A program made the translations under genes and the position numbers. This document shows positions 33,612 to 42,731 of a stretch of DNA of 64,000 bases, one piece after another. The notes beneath the pieces were generated by a model, which did not search any database, was not told the origin of the DNA, and was given only the letters and a program-made list of their open reading frames with translations. Where the stretch lies: assembly GCA_963674575.2 (NCBI GenBank), contig CAXXQT010000008.1, positions 658,188-722,187 of the forward strand. Direction: 5' to 3'. Numbering within the stretch: the first letter of the stretch is position 1; each line of letters starts with the position of its first letter. Origin of the DNA: JAAYAY01 sp963674575. Its GTDB lineage: Bacteria; Planctomycetota; Planctomycetia; Pirellulales; Thermoguttaceae.

Positions 33612-34023
33612 CGGGCCGTTGAAGTCCACTGCGGAAGATCATCGCTGCCATCTGGGGTGGCAGGCGCCGGGCGCCGCACGGCTCCTGGATTGCCGAGCGA
33701 TATGCCATTTCAAAGTCCCGCTCGGCGAGCGGTGACCTACTTGTTGCTACTTCTTGACGTGTGAGTCGGAAGATCGCCGGTGTCGCGAAGCAACCAGAGC
33801 AAGTCGTTTTTCCTCCTGCGGCTTCGCCGCCCGGACTTTCCCCGGCCTTGTCGAACGGTGTGGCAAAGACACATGCGGGAGAAACATCCGGGCCACCCCG
33901 TGAGGTGTTGGGTTCAAGAGCCCGGCTTTTCAGGAGGGGCAAGGCGGTTGACCGCTCCGGTCGCGGAATGTTACGCTCGACGGAATCGTTCTGCCCCTTT
34001 TGGATCTCGAAGCCGGGTTGTTC
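33612..34023 (+). other. 412-base spacer without a convincing gene
   Basis: Contains small palindromes only: CCGCTCGGCGAGCGG at about 33718-33732, and CGGCTTCGCCG at about 33821. Reading frames across it have no family character and odd composition. Part probably holds the promoter of the two-component genes that follow. Confidence 0.5.
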
Positions 34024-34953
34024 ATGTCGCCTCGCCGCTCCTTGCGTCTGCCGATCATTCTGGCCGCCGTGATGATTGTCATCCTGCTCATTCTTGCGGT
34101 GGGCTGGGTGCTGCTGGCGGTCTATGGGGCGTTGGCCAACACGCGATCGGCCGGACTGTACTGGACGCTGCTCTCGGTGGGAAGTGTCTTCATGGCGACG
34201 CTGCTGGCCGGCGTGATTGTTTACCTGGTTTTTTCGATCAAGACGATCAACTTCAACCAGCGCCAGGCGAACTTCCTTGATAGTGTGACCCACGAGTTCA
34301 AGTCGCCCATTGCCTCCATGAAGCTCTGTCTCCAGACCCTGAGTCGCCGCGCGGTGAGCAATGAAGAGCGGGCGAGCTTCCATCAGTACATGATGGACGA
34401 TCTGGATCGCCTCGACCTCCTGGTCAACCACGTGCTCGACGCGGGGCGCATGGACACCGTTCCGGCCGAGGAGGATATGGCCGAGGTCTCGCTGCCGGAA
34501 CTGCTGCAGGAGTGCTCGGAAGCGGTATGCCGTCGCTACCAGGTGCCGGCGGAGACCATTCGGCTCCGCATGGAGCCCTGTTCTGTTCATGCGAGGCAGG
34601 TCGACCTGGAACTGATCTTTCGGAACCTGATCGACAATGGCGTCAAGTACGCCGGGGTGGAACCGGAGGTCGATGTTCTGTTGAAGCGACTTGCCAACGG
34701 GAGCGTGTTGGTCCAAATTAGTGATAATGGCGCAGGGATTCCCAAGACGCTTCGCAACAAGGTATTCGAGCGTTTTCGTCGCCTGGGCCTGGAGTTGGAG
34801 CGGGAGAAGGCCGGCACCGGCCTGGGGTTGTTCATCGTTCGCACCCTGGTGCGGCGACTTGGCGGGAAAGTGCGGGTTCGGGATCGGGAGACCGGACCGG
34901 GCGCGGTGTTTGAGGTGGAACTTCCCAGCAAGTTGGTTGTGGGTGGGACCTGA
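34024..34953 (+). CDS. Sensor histidine kinase
   Basis: A 309-residue inner-membrane kinase. Two membrane segments (about 10-36 and 48-70) enclose only about 11 residues outside, so it probably senses a membrane or intramembrane signal. The H-box is DSVTHEFKSPIASMK with His90, then an N-box (IFRNLIDNGVKYAG), DNGAGIP and GTGLGLFIVRTL ATP-lid motifs. It forms a pair with the response regulator 23 bases downstream. ATG 34024 is used; an in-frame TTG at 34000 would add eight residues. Confidence 0.93.
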   Translation: MSPRRSLRLPIILAAVMIVILLILAVGWVLLAVYGALANTRSAGLYWTLLSVGSVFMATLLAGVIVYLVFSIKTINFNQRQANFLDSVTHEFKSPIASMKLCLQTLSRRAVSNEERASFHQYMMDDLDRLDLLVNHVLDAGRMDTVPAEEDMAEVSLPELLQECSEAVCRRYQVPAETIRLRMEPCSVHARQVDLELIFRNLIDNGVKYAGVEPEVDVLLKRLANGSVLVQISDNGAGIPKTLRNKVFERFRRLGLELEREKAGTGLGLFIVRTLVRRLGGKVRVRDRETGPGAVFEVELPSKLVVGGT

Positions 34954-34976
34954 TCGTTGTCGGGTGAGGCAATTCC

Positions 34977-35705
34977 ATGAAGGGCAAGCACATACTTGTT
35001 GTGGAGGACGAGGCCCATCTGGCCGCCGGGATCAAGTACAACCTGGTGGCCGAGGGGTACCGGGTGACGACGGTCGGTGACGGTCCGTCGGCCCTGGCAC
35101 ATATCCAGCAGCATCCCGATTCGATCGACCTGGTGGTCCTCGACTTGATGTTGCCGGGGATGAGCGGGTATGCCGTCTGCGAATCACTGCGCGCGGACAA
35201 TCACCACATGCCGATTTTGATCCTCAGCGCGCGAACTCTTTCGGAGGACCGGGCTCGCGGCTTCGACGTGGGGGCGGACCAGTACCTGACCAAGCCCTTC
35301 GACCTGGACGAACTGCTGAGTCGCGTAAATGGGTTGCTTATTCTTCACAGCCGCCGGGTAGGCACAGAACCTCCCAGGTCGGAGTCGGTCCGCGAGACCG
35401 AGATTGCGGGGAGCCGCGTCGATTTCGACGCCTTTCAGGCAACGGTCCGCGGCAAGGCCGTGAGAATGACCCAACTGGAAATCAAGCTCCTTCGTTACTT
35501 TCTGGAAAACGAAGGACGCATCATCCCCCGTCACGAACTGTTGGAGAACGTCTGGGAGACGCCGGGCTACCTGACCACGCGGGCTCCCGATCAGTTCATT
35601 CGCCGATTAAGGAAGATCTTCGAGCCCGACCCGGCCAATCCCCGATATTTCCTGACGGTGCGGGATGCGGGGTATCGGTTTGTGGCGACGAGGGAAGACG
35701 TGTAG
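34977..35705 (+). CDS. OmpR/PhoB-type response regulator
   Basis: A 242-residue transcription factor. The receiver domain has VVEDEAHLAAG, the phospho-acceptor Asp56 in VVLDLMLPG, and the conserved lysine in LTKPFDLDELL. The C-terminal winged helix has VRMTQLEIKLLRYFLENEG and the recognition-helix region ending IRRLRKIFEPDPANPRYFLT, typical of Trans_reg_C. It is the partner of the preceding kinase and likely binds direct repeats near its targets; targets cannot be named from this window. Confidence 0.95.
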   Translation: MKGKHILVVEDEAHLAAGIKYNLVAEGYRVTTVGDGPSALAHIQQHPDSIDLVVLDLMLPGMSGYAVCESLRADNHHMPILILSARTLSEDRARGFDVGADQYLTKPFDLDELLSRVNGLLILHSRRVGTEPPRSESVRETEIAGSRVDFDAFQATVRGKAVRMTQLEIKLLRYFLENEGRIIPRHELLENVWETPGYLTTRAPDQFIRRLRKIFEPDPANPRYFLTVRDAGYRFVATREDV

Positions 35706-35808
35706 CGAAGAGCGCGAGCAGGCCAGGGGGCGTTCGGCTAGTGCCTTGTTCTGGTTGACCGCTCTGACGCCTCAGGTGTTCTTCGCGGGGGACTTGCCAG
35801 AAAGGATG

Positions 35809-36096
35809 CTACAGGTCCATTAAATCCCTGCTGCCATGGATTACTCGCGAGACGTGAATACCATCTTCAATTGAGCGATAGAACACAACGTAGTTGCCCA
35901 CCGTATGACTCCGACAACCAGGAACCCCGAATCCGTGCCGTTTCTCTCCCATCTCGGGATTTTCGGAAAGCAGCTCGCATTTCTTTCGCATTGTTTCCAC
36001 CCACCGATATGCCGCCTCGGGCTTGTCGCGAGCAATGAACGCGGTGATCTCTAGGAAATCGCTTTCGGCGGCGAGGGAGTAGATGACCCGGCTCAT
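35809..36096 (-). CDS. parE: ParE/RelE-superfamily toxin
   Basis: A 95-residue toxin of the ParE group. It begins VIYSLAAESDFLEITAFIARDKPEAAYRWVE and keeps the family beta-strand ending VVFYRSIEDGIHVSRVIHGSRDL. ParE proteins poison DNA gyrase, whereas RelE cleaves mRNA at the ribosome; the sequence favours ParE. It overlaps the antitoxin gene upstream by four bases (ATGA), the standard order antitoxin-toxin. Free toxin would be harmful, so the pair is stably co-expressed. Confidence 0.92.
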   Translation of the reverse strand: MSRVIYSLAAESDFLEITAFIARDKPEAAYRWVETMRKKCELLSENPEMGEKRHGFGVPGCRSHTVGNYVVFYRSIEDGIHVSRVIHGSRDLMDL

Positions 36097-36347
36097 GAAT
36101 CTGCCGTGCTCTTCCGGTCCGTAATCTCGCGTATTCGCTCATTCGCGCGGTTATAGACCTCCGATGCCTCCACGGTCCGGCCTGTATCAAGCTGATCGAA
36201 CCCCAATCGGACTTCCTGGCACAAAGCTTCGCGAGCCTGAAGGAGCCGGAGTCCCGCTGCAAGCACATCGCTTTCGTTCAAGAATCGCCTTTCCGCGATC
36301 ATTCGCTGGACGAACGGAGCTAGGTCCGACGGAATTTCAGCGTTCAT
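36093..36347 (-). CDS. parD: ParD-like antitoxin
   Basis: An 84-residue protein with an N-terminal ribbon-helix-helix-type pattern (IPSDLAPFVQRMIAERRFLNESDVLAAGLRLL), as in ParD/CC2985-type antitoxins, and a charged C-terminus that would wrap the toxin. It binds the operator upstream of its own start and neutralises the downstream ParE. It overlaps the toxin start by four bases. The spacer on its 5' side (36348-36521) has no gene. Confidence 0.9.
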   Translation of the reverse strand: MNAEIPSDLAPFVQRMIAERRFLNESDVLAAGLRLLQAREALCQEVRLGFDQLDTGRTVEASEVYNRANERIREITDRKSTADS

Positions 36348-36521
36348 GGTTCATCGGCCTCGGATCGATTGAAGCGGTCGGTGTTCAAAACACTCCCCCG
36401 GAGAGGAGATGGTAGCCCAGGCCATTATAACAGCTTCGTCGCCCCAAGTCCCGCGCAGGTCTTCTTCCTGTTTCCTGGCGGGGCTTGGGAGACTTTAGCA
36501 TCGAACATCGCGAGAAACGGC

Positions 36522-38120
36522 TCAACTGTTGAGGATCGCTTCCGCTTCTTCGCGATAGGAATCCATCACGTAGGGAATGCCGGTTACCTCGGCGCAGTCC
36601 TTGGTGAGGCTCATCAGGTCCTTGCGGCCGATCGCCGGAATGTTGAAGCAACGGGCGCCGGCCATCAATTGCTGCAGGCCCACCTGGAGCTTGTTTGCGT
36701 AGGAGTAGATTCCCACGGCGCCCAGCGGGATGTTGGCCATTTCATCGCGCCCGACCAGGTCGGAAACCTGTTCCCAGCAGACGAAGATCTCTTCCGGGGT
36801 GGAACCGAACTCGCTGACGGTTTTCGGCAAGTCTCCGTCCTTGAGCCATTGGGCGATGTTCTTGCCGACCATGCCCGGGATCATCAAGGCGCGGCCCATG
36901 CAGACGGCCTTGACGAAGGGGGATCCCATGGCCAGGCACTTGAAGATGTGGTCTTCCGTGCTGAAGCCGCCGGCAAAGGCCAGATCGGGAACCCGCTCAC
37001 CCTTGGCGGCGAGCTTGGTGGCGAACTCGACGGCTGCCGAATGGAGGTAGATTGCCGGAACGCCCCATTCCTGCATCATTCGCCAGGGGCTCATTCCGGT
37101 TCCACCGGGTGCGCCGTCGATCGTCAACAGGTCGATCTTGGCCTTGCTGCTCCACTTGATCGCCATGGCCAATTCGCGGAGGCCGTAGGCGCCGGTCTTC
37201 AGCGTGATCCGCTGGAAGCCCAGCCCGCGGAGCCGATCGCATTCGGCGTAGAAGGCCTCTTCCTCGACGAATCCAAGTCGGCTGTGGCGTTCGAATTCCT
37301 TGATGGCGCCGGCCTTGAAGGCGGCCTGATTAAGGGGGTCGGACGGATCGGGGGTGACGATGTAGCCCCGACTCTGGAGTTCCAGGGCCCGCTCCAGGGA
37401 GTTGACCTTGATTTCGCCGCCGATGCACTTGGCGCCCTGGCCCCACTTGAGTTCGATCGTGTCGAGGCCGTGTTTGTCGATCACGTACTCGGCCACGCCC
37501 AGGCGGGTGTCTTCCACGTTCATTTGAACGAGGATTTCGCCGAAGCCCCGGTGGTACTTTTTGTAGGTGGTAATGCGGCGATCCATGTCCGGCGCCACAG
37601 AGACCTTTCCTTCGCCGTTCCGTTGCAGGGCGGGATCGATTCCGCAGACGTTCTCGCCGCAGACGAGCGTCACGCCAGCCAGGGCGGCTCCGACCGCGAA
37701 ATGCTCCCAGTTTTTGCGGGCGATTTCAGTCGAACCCAGGGCGCCGGTGAAGACAGGGGTGGCCAACTTCACCTTCTTGTCCCAGCCGTAGGCTGTTTCC
37801 GTGTTGACGGCGGGAAAACGGCACGTGTCCGGATTGGCGTCGGTTCCCTCGGGCAACCCGGCGCCGCCGAGGGCGTAGCCGTGGATGTTGAGGTGCGAGT
37901 AATCGACGGGATAATCCTTGTCGCCGCCGGCCGTTACGTCGCCGAAAGGCCCCGGATAGATCAACTCTCGCCCGCGAAATGTGGCCTTAAAGACCTCGCA
38001 GTTGCCGATGCAACCGTCGACACATCGCGAGCAGAGTCCGCTCTGGGGGGCAATGTTTCGTGAGCGATTCTTGGTGAGAGTGACGTCGGTCCCGTTGGGT
38101 TTCTGTAGATTACCCATCAT
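36522..38120 (-). CDS. Glutamate-synthase-like FMN protein (GltB central domain)
   Basis: A 532-residue stand-alone protein with the FMN/glutamate synthase barrel (PF01645): GEILVQMNVEDTRLGVAEYV, IELKWGQGAKCIGGE, IDLLTIDGAPGGTGMSPW and LAFAGGFSTEDHIFKCLAMG. It lacks the glutaminase domain and the C-terminal beta-helix of full GltB. The N-terminus has an added cysteine cluster, CSRCVDGCIGNC, that could bind an iron-sulfur centre. Archaeal-type glutamate synthases have this barrel with separate subunits; none is adjacent here. It may oxidise or reduce another substrate. ATG 38120 or the next ATG 38117 gives the same core. Confidence 0.85.
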   Translation of the reverse strand: MMGNLQKPNGTDVTLTKNRSRNIAPQSGLCSRCVDGCIGNCEVFKATFRGRELIYPGPFGDVTAGGDKDYPVDYSHLNIHGYALGGAGLPEGTDANPDTCRFPAVNTETAYGWDKKVKLATPVFTGALGSTEIARKNWEHFAVGAALAGVTLVCGENVCGIDPALQRNGEGKVSVAPDMDRRITTYKKYHRGFGEILVQMNVEDTRLGVAEYVIDKHGLDTIELKWGQGAKCIGGEIKVNSLERALELQSRGYIVTPDPSDPLNQAAFKAGAIKEFERHSRLGFVEEEAFYAECDRLRGLGFQRITLKTGAYGLRELAMAIKWSSKAKIDLLTIDGAPGGTGMSPWRMMQEWGVPAIYLHSAAVEFATKLAAKGERVPDLAFAGGFSTEDHIFKCLAMGSPFVKAVCMGRALMIPGMVGKNIAQWLKDGDLPKTVSEFGSTPEEIFVCWEQVSDLVGRDEMANIPLGAVGIYSYANKLQVGLQQLMAGARCFNIPAIGRKDLMSLTKDCAEVTGIPYVMDSYREEAEAILNS

Positions 38121-38589
38121 GACTCCTTGGCACGGTCCTGAGGTAAGTGAATTCGATTAGGCAAGACAAGAGGGCGAAGGAGGCTCTCTCGTCTCCGCAA
38201 AGACGTGTTGCATGGCAACGCGTCTTTCGCGGCAGACCCGCGCTTCAGTTTCCCGGAAGATGAGGCACGCCAAGTTTCCCTGGTTCTCAGAAGCTCGTGT
38301 CTGAAAGGGGGAAACTCCCCGAATGCGTGCATAATCCAGCCATAAGCGAACGTGGATTTGCCATGGTGCCGATTGTAGCAGGACCGTTCTGTTGAGGAAT
38401 ACCTTAACTTTCTAATACTTGGAATTAGAAATGCTAATAGTAGTTTGGGGCCTAAGGGGCTGGTTCTCCGGAGTTTTCTAGGAGGGCAAGAAGAATGACG
38501 GCGTTTCGATTTGCCGAATTATTTGGAAGGGGCAGGCAACTGTTTGGTTGCCTGACCTGAGATTCGCTTCCCTCTGGCGACGCCGTTTC
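38121..38589 (-). other. 469-base spacer with hairpins
   Basis: No convincing gene. Contains a strong hairpin AAAGACG-GTTGC/GCAAC-CGTCTTT (about 38199-38227), an AT-rich stretch 38390-38450 with CTAATACTT and GCTAATAG that may carry the promoter of the minus-strand glutamate-synthase-like gene, and a hairpin CAGGCAAC/GTTGCCTG (38533-38554) just past the pyrC stop. Confidence 0.5.
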
Positions 38590-39864
38590 TCAACGGCTGA
38601 ACTTGACGCGTCCGCCCACGATGACCTTCTCGGCCCGGCCTTTGAGCTTCCAACCGGCGAAGGGGGTGTTGGAACTCTTCGACTTGAATTCGGCCGGATT
38701 GACGGTCCACTCTACGTCCGGGTCGATGACCACGACGTCGGCGTCGGCGCCGATGGCCAGGGTGCCCTTCTCGACGCCGATGATGCGGGCCGGGTTGATG
38801 GTCATTTTCTCGAGGGCTTGGGGCCAGTCGAGGTGGCCCGGTTCGATCAGTCGGGTCACGACCAGGCCCAAGGCTGTTTCCAGCCCGAGGATGCCGAAGG
38901 GAGCGCGGTCCAGTTCCTGCATCTTTTTTTCTTTGGCGTGGGGGGCGTGGTCGGTGACGATGCAATCGATCGTCCCGTCTTGAAGCGCTTCGATGCAGGC
39001 GTCGACATGGCCCTGGCCTCGCAGGGGCGGGCTCATTTTGAAGTTGGAATCGAAGGTGCGCAGGCACTCGTCGGTCAAGGTGAAGTGATGGGGCGTGACC
39101 TCGGCCGTCACGCGAACTCCTCGCTTTTTCGCGCGGCGGATGATGTGGATGCTGCCTCCCGTCGAAACGTGCATTACGTGGAGCCAGCCTCCCGTTGCCT
39201 CGGCCAGGGCCACGTCGCGGCTCACCATGACGTCTTCGGCTGCGGCAGGGATTCCACCGAGGCCGAGCACGAGTTGGGTCAGGCCTTCGTGCATGACGCC
39301 GTTCTGGGTCAGTTCGAGGATTTCGGAATGGTTCATGACGGGCCGGTCGAACATGAGGCAGTACTCGAAGGCCCGACGCATCAATTCGGCGCTATGAACG
39401 GGGGATCCGTCGTCGCTCACGCCGACGGCGCCCGCCTCGACGAGTTGGGCGATTTCCGAGAGTTCCTTGCCTTCCCGGTTCTTGCTCACGCAGGCGATCA
39501 CGTAGACGTTGCAGTTGTCGGCTCGTGCCGCCTTCTGCTTGATGTATTCGACGGTGCCCTGGCTGTCGATGGGCGGTTCCGTATTGGGGCAGCAGGCGAT
39601 CGACGTGAATCCACCGGCCAGGGCGGCCGCCGTTCCCGTCTCGATTGTTTCGTCTTCTTCGCGTCCCGGATCGCGAAGGTGGACGTGGATGTCGATGAGG
39701 CCCGGGGCCACGATCTTGCCCGCTGCGTCGATCACCTCGCAATCGTCGGCCGACTGCACGTCGTAAGCCGCGATTCGGTTGTCTTCGATCAGCAGGTTGG
39801 TCACCCGGTCCATCTGCTGGCTGGGATCGATCACCCGTCCGTTTTGGATCAAAATCTTCGACAT
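38590..39864 (-). CDS. pyrC: Dihydroorotase
   Basis: Zinc amidohydrolase that closes N-carbamoyl-aspartate to dihydroorotate, the third step of pyrimidine synthesis. The metal motif is GLIDIHVHLRDPG, the ACCPNTEPPID segment follows, and TDHAPHAKEKK holds the conserved His/Asp near residue 305. The 424-residue length and motifs match type I (class of B. subtilis PyrC). It lies downstream of pyrB with 59 bases between, so the two are co-transcribed on the minus strand. ATG 39864 gives the family N-terminus (MSKILIQNGRVIDP). Confidence 0.96.
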   Translation of the reverse strand: MSKILIQNGRVIDPSQQMDRVTNLLIEDNRIAAYDVQSADDCEVIDAAGKIVAPGLIDIHVHLRDPGREEDETIETGTAAALAGGFTSIACCPNTEPPIDSQGTVEYIKQKAARADNCNVYVIACVSKNREGKELSEIAQLVEAGAVGVSDDGSPVHSAELMRRAFEYCLMFDRPVMNHSEILELTQNGVMHEGLTQLVLGLGGIPAAAEDVMVSRDVALAEATGGWLHVMHVSTGGSIHIIRRAKKRGVRVTAEVTPHHFTLTDECLRTFDSNFKMSPPLRGQGHVDACIEALQDGTIDCIVTDHAPHAKEKKMQELDRAPFGILGLETALGLVVTRLIEPGHLDWPQALEKMTINPARIIGVEKGTLAIGADADVVVIDPDVEWTVNPAEFKSKSSNTPFAGWKLKGRAEKVIVGGRVKFSR

Positions 39865-39923
39865 GGTTGCTGCTTTCTATCGCCTGCTGAGGACGGCGGC
39901 TGGAAGCCGCCGGTACGGGGTCT

Positions 39924-40898
39924 TCAATGACTCAACGCGGCCTGCTGGACATTGCTGACAAGCCAGAGGACGGCCATCCGCACGGCGACGCCGTTGGTCA
40001 CCTGCTCCAGGATTGCCGATTGGGGCCCGTCGGCCACGTCGGGTGTGACTTCCACCCCCCGGTTGATTGGGCCCGGGGCCAGGATCAGGATGTCTTTCTT
40101 GGCCCTTGCAAGGCGGTCCTTGTCCATGGCATACAGGTGGGCGTATTCGCGGACCGATGGGAACGGGCGGTCGTGTTGCCGCTCGAACTGGATCCGCAGC
40201 AGGTTGAGCACGTCCACCCGAGGCAGGATGTCATCCAGGCTGTAGGAGAACTCCACGTCGAGTTCTTTCCAGCGGGGGGACACCAGGGTCGAGGGTCCGC
40301 AGACAATCACGTGGGCGCCCAACGCCTTGAGGCCCCAGATGTTCGAGCGGGCCGTACGGCTGTGGGCGATATCGCCGACCAGGGCCACAGTCAGCCCTTC
40401 CAGGCTGCCTCGTCGCTGGCGGATGGTGAGGATGTCGAGCAGGCCCTGGGTCGGATGCTCGTGGGGGCCGTCGCCGGCGTTGATCACGCAGCAATTGAGG
40501 TTTTGGGCGAGCAGGTGGGGGGTGCCGGGGGTGCGATGGCGGACGACCATGATGTCTGCCCCCATCGCTTCGATGTTCTTGGCCGTGTCAATGACCGTTT
40601 CGCCTTTCGAGAGGCTGCTGGTCGACGCGGAGAAGTCGATGGAGTCCGCCCCCAGGCGGCGGGCGGCGAGGGAGAAACTGGTCCGGGTCCGAGTAGAATT
40701 CTCGAAGAACAGGTTGCAGTTGGTGACCCCCGTGAGCACGGGCACCCGGTGTTTGCGGGCCAACAGGGCCTGCTTGAAGATCTCGGCCTTGTCGAGAATC
40801 GTCGTAATCTCTTCGGCGGTAAGATCTTCAAGGCCTAGCAGGTGTCGTCGTTTCCAACACTCGGGCAGGGGGCCCACTTCGACCACGTTGTCGCTCAT
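39924..40898 (-). CDS. pyrB: Aspartate carbamoyltransferase catalytic subunit
   Basis: Joins carbamoyl phosphate and aspartate, the committed step of pyrimidine synthesis. The carbamoyl-phosphate motif is FFENSTRTRTSF, the HPTQGLLDILTI signature follows, and the C-terminal GPINRGVEVTPDVAD is typical. From ATG 40898 (MSDNVVEVGP) the protein is 324 residues, close to the family mean; in-frame ATG codons at 40940 and 40973 lie upstream. No pyrI regulatory subunit is next to it, so feedback control may resemble unregulated bacterial ATCases. It precedes pyrC in the same direction. Confidence 0.95.
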   Translation of the reverse strand: MSDNVVEVGPLPECWKRRHLLGLEDLTAEEITTILDKAEIFKQALLARKHRVPVLTGVTNCNLFFENSTRTRTSFSLAARRLGADSIDFSASTSSLSKGETVIDTAKNIEAMGADIMVVRHRTPGTPHLLAQNLNCCVINAGDGPHEHPTQGLLDILTIRQRRGSLEGLTVALVGDIAHSRTARSNIWGLKALGAHVIVCGPSTLVSPRWKELDVEFSYSLDDILPRVDVLNLLRIQFERQHDRPFPSVREYAHLYAMDKDRLARAKKDILILAPGPINRGVEVTPDVADGPQSAILEQVTNGVAVRMAVLWLVSNVQQAALSH

Positions 40899-41077
40899 CC
40901 CTTCAGTCGCCTCGTCTAGGGCGGCAAACCCGCCGGTCATTCCGAGTTGCCGCTCGGAACCGAATTCGCGCAACCTCAGCGCGTTCGGCAGATTCTACCA
41001 CTGAAGCAGAAAGCTGCAAGTCGGGGCAAAGTCCACGTTTGAGGCGGTTTGCGTGTGGGCTCGCGATTCCCGCGGAG

Positions 41078-41135
41078 AAAGGACGAATGACGAAAGGCAA
41101 ATGACGAAAGAAATCCGAAGGACAAATGACGAAGG
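41078..41135. repeat. AATGACGAA-type direct repeats
   Basis: Four spaced copies of (A/G)AATGACGAAAGG-like units in the spacer between pyrB and the sulfatase (for example AATGACGAAAGG and AAATGACGAAGG), with TCCGAAGGACA between them. They are of the same family as the motifs at 14559-14650. No gene is present in 40899-41173. Confidence 0.6.
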
Positions 41136-41173
41136 TCGTCTTGGACTCTGCACCCCGTGGCTGCGTGGCAAAA

Positions 41174-42586
41174 TCACGGGCTGGGCTGCTGGAGAATGCG
41201 GTCCATTTCAGCCCGGAGTTGTCCAAGCGTTTTTCCAATCTCGGTATTGGCCGACCCCACTGCGAGGTTAGTGAACTCTTCGGGGTCGTTCTGGTCGTCG
41301 TAGAGTTCCTCCTCGCCGCTGGCGTAGCGAATGTAGCGCCAACGGTCCGTTCGCAGGGCGTGGTGGTCGACAAACGTGGTCAGGACCGGGTGGGGCCACT
41401 GGGCGTCCGGGTCCTCCAGCAGTGGCCGGAGCGAGTGCCCCTCGACCTTGCACGGCAACTCCAGCCCCACCAGGTCCATGACCGTTGGGTAGATGGAGAG
41501 GAGGTCGACCGGTCGATCGCATCGCTTGCCTTGGGGGATTCCGGGTCCCGCGATAATCATTGGGATGCGCGTCGTCTGGTCCCAGAGAGCCGCCTTGCCC
41601 CAGTGGCGTTTCTCGCCCAGGTGCCAACCGTGATCGGAGAACAGGATCACGTAGGTATTGTCGGCATAGGGACTCTTCGCCAGGGCGTCGAGAACCCGTC
41701 CGAGTTGGTAATCCATCGCGGAGCTGCAAGCGAGGTAGGCCTGGAGAACGTCCTTCCACTTGTCGTTTTCTTCCGCCCAGTCCTGGGTGAAGAGGCCCGG
41801 CGCCTCGATGTCCTGTTCCCGGCGAGGACGCTTTCCGAAGTAGACAAGGTCCGCCGTGTCATTGGGAATGGTCTTGGGAAGTTGAATCTCGTCTCGCGGA
41901 TGCAGGTCGAACCACTTCTGATCAGCGTAGAGGGGCGTGTGGGGACGGTAGAAGCCGCAGCCCAGCAGCCACGGGTGCTCGTGGCAGTCTTCCAACGCAT
42001 TGATCGTTCGCTGGGCGATCTGGGGGTCATAGCTGGCCGGCTGATTGGCCACGGTGGACGGCACGCCCCAGTCGGTGATGGCGTCGCCAATTTGATAATT
42101 CATCTTGGGTTTCAGCCGCGGCCCGTAGTTGAACGAATTGTAACGCTCCCATTCGCCCATGGCGTGGTCGGGTCGGTCTCGATGGCAGACCTTGCCGAAG
42201 GCGCACGTTTCGTATCCTTCGCGGGCCATGGCCTGGGGCAGCGAGATCGTGTCGCGGTAATCCGATACCTTGCGAAACCAGCCCGAACGGTTCGAGATGA
42301 TCCCTGTCGTGGTGGGGCGCAGCCCCGTCCACACACTGGTTCGCGAAGGCTTGCAGACAGGGGCGTTGCAGTGGGCATTCGTGAAGAGGACTCCCCGCTT
42401 TGCCAGGCCGTCGATATTCGGCGTCGACGCGTTGGGGTGCCCCCCGAGGCAGCCGACGTAGTCGTTCAGGTCGTCGATGACAAAGATCAGGACGTTCGGG
42501 CGTTTGCCCTCCTCGGCGCGCGTTGTGTCGACCAGCGAAGCGAGTGCGATGAGGGCTCCCGCGACCAAACCTAGTGGGCGTGTCAT
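41174..42586 (-). CDS. Secreted sulfatase, iduronate-2-sulfatase-like
   Basis: A 470-residue S1-family sulfatase with a signal peptide (LGLVAGALIALASLVDTTRA). Cys78 in CKPSRTSVWTG is the residue converted to formylglycine. The calcium-site start NVLIFVIDDLNDYVG and the C-terminal FSDHGWHLGEKRHWGKAALWD hold the other metal and sulfate ligands. The sequence is closest to iduronate-2-sulfatase-like enzymes such as those cleaving sulfated glycosaminoglycans or algal glycans. It is predicted periplasmic or extracellular and needs a formylglycine-generating enzyme or anaerobic maturase, which is not in the window. Confidence 0.93.
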   Translation of the reverse strand: MTRPLGLVAGALIALASLVDTTRAEEGKRPNVLIFVIDDLNDYVGCLGGHPNASTPNIDGLAKRGVLFTNAHCNAPVCKPSRTSVWTGLRPTTTGIISNRSGWFRKVSDYRDTISLPQAMAREGYETCAFGKVCHRDRPDHAMGEWERYNSFNYGPRLKPKMNYQIGDAITDWGVPSTVANQPASYDPQIAQRTINALEDCHEHPWLLGCGFYRPHTPLYADQKWFDLHPRDEIQLPKTIPNDTADLVYFGKRPRREQDIEAPGLFTQDWAEENDKWKDVLQAYLACSSAMDYQLGRVLDALAKSPYADNTYVILFSDHGWHLGEKRHWGKAALWDQTTRIPMIIAGPGIPQGKRCDRPVDLLSIYPTVMDLVGLELPCKVEGHSLRPLLEDPDAQWPHPVLTTFVDHHALRTDRWRYIRYASGEEELYDDQNDPEEFTNLAVGSANTEIGKTLGQLRAEMDRILQQPSP

Positions 42587-42731
42587 GAGGTCTCTTCTCC
42601 AAGGTGCATGACTTGAAAAGGTCCGTCGCCATGATGACAGAGCGCAGCGCCGAACTCAAGTGCGACGGCAACTGTCGGCAAGCGAAGGACCTTTCCGGCA
42701 AGAATCGAGGACGACCGGGCAACTTGTGGGA

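Noticed and set aside
33890..33940. GGTTCAAGAGCC-like sequence resembling a tRNA T-arm
   Set aside because: No acceptor, D or anticodon arms could be placed around it, so it is not called as a tRNA.
38117..38332. 71-residue minus-strand reading frame upstream of the glutamate-synthase-like gene
   Set aside because: Lies on a hairpin repeat and ends at the next gene's start; no family pattern.
41126..42574. Long plus-strand reading frame opposite the sulfatase
   Set aside because: High-GC antisense frame; the minus-strand sulfatase has full motifs and a signal peptide.
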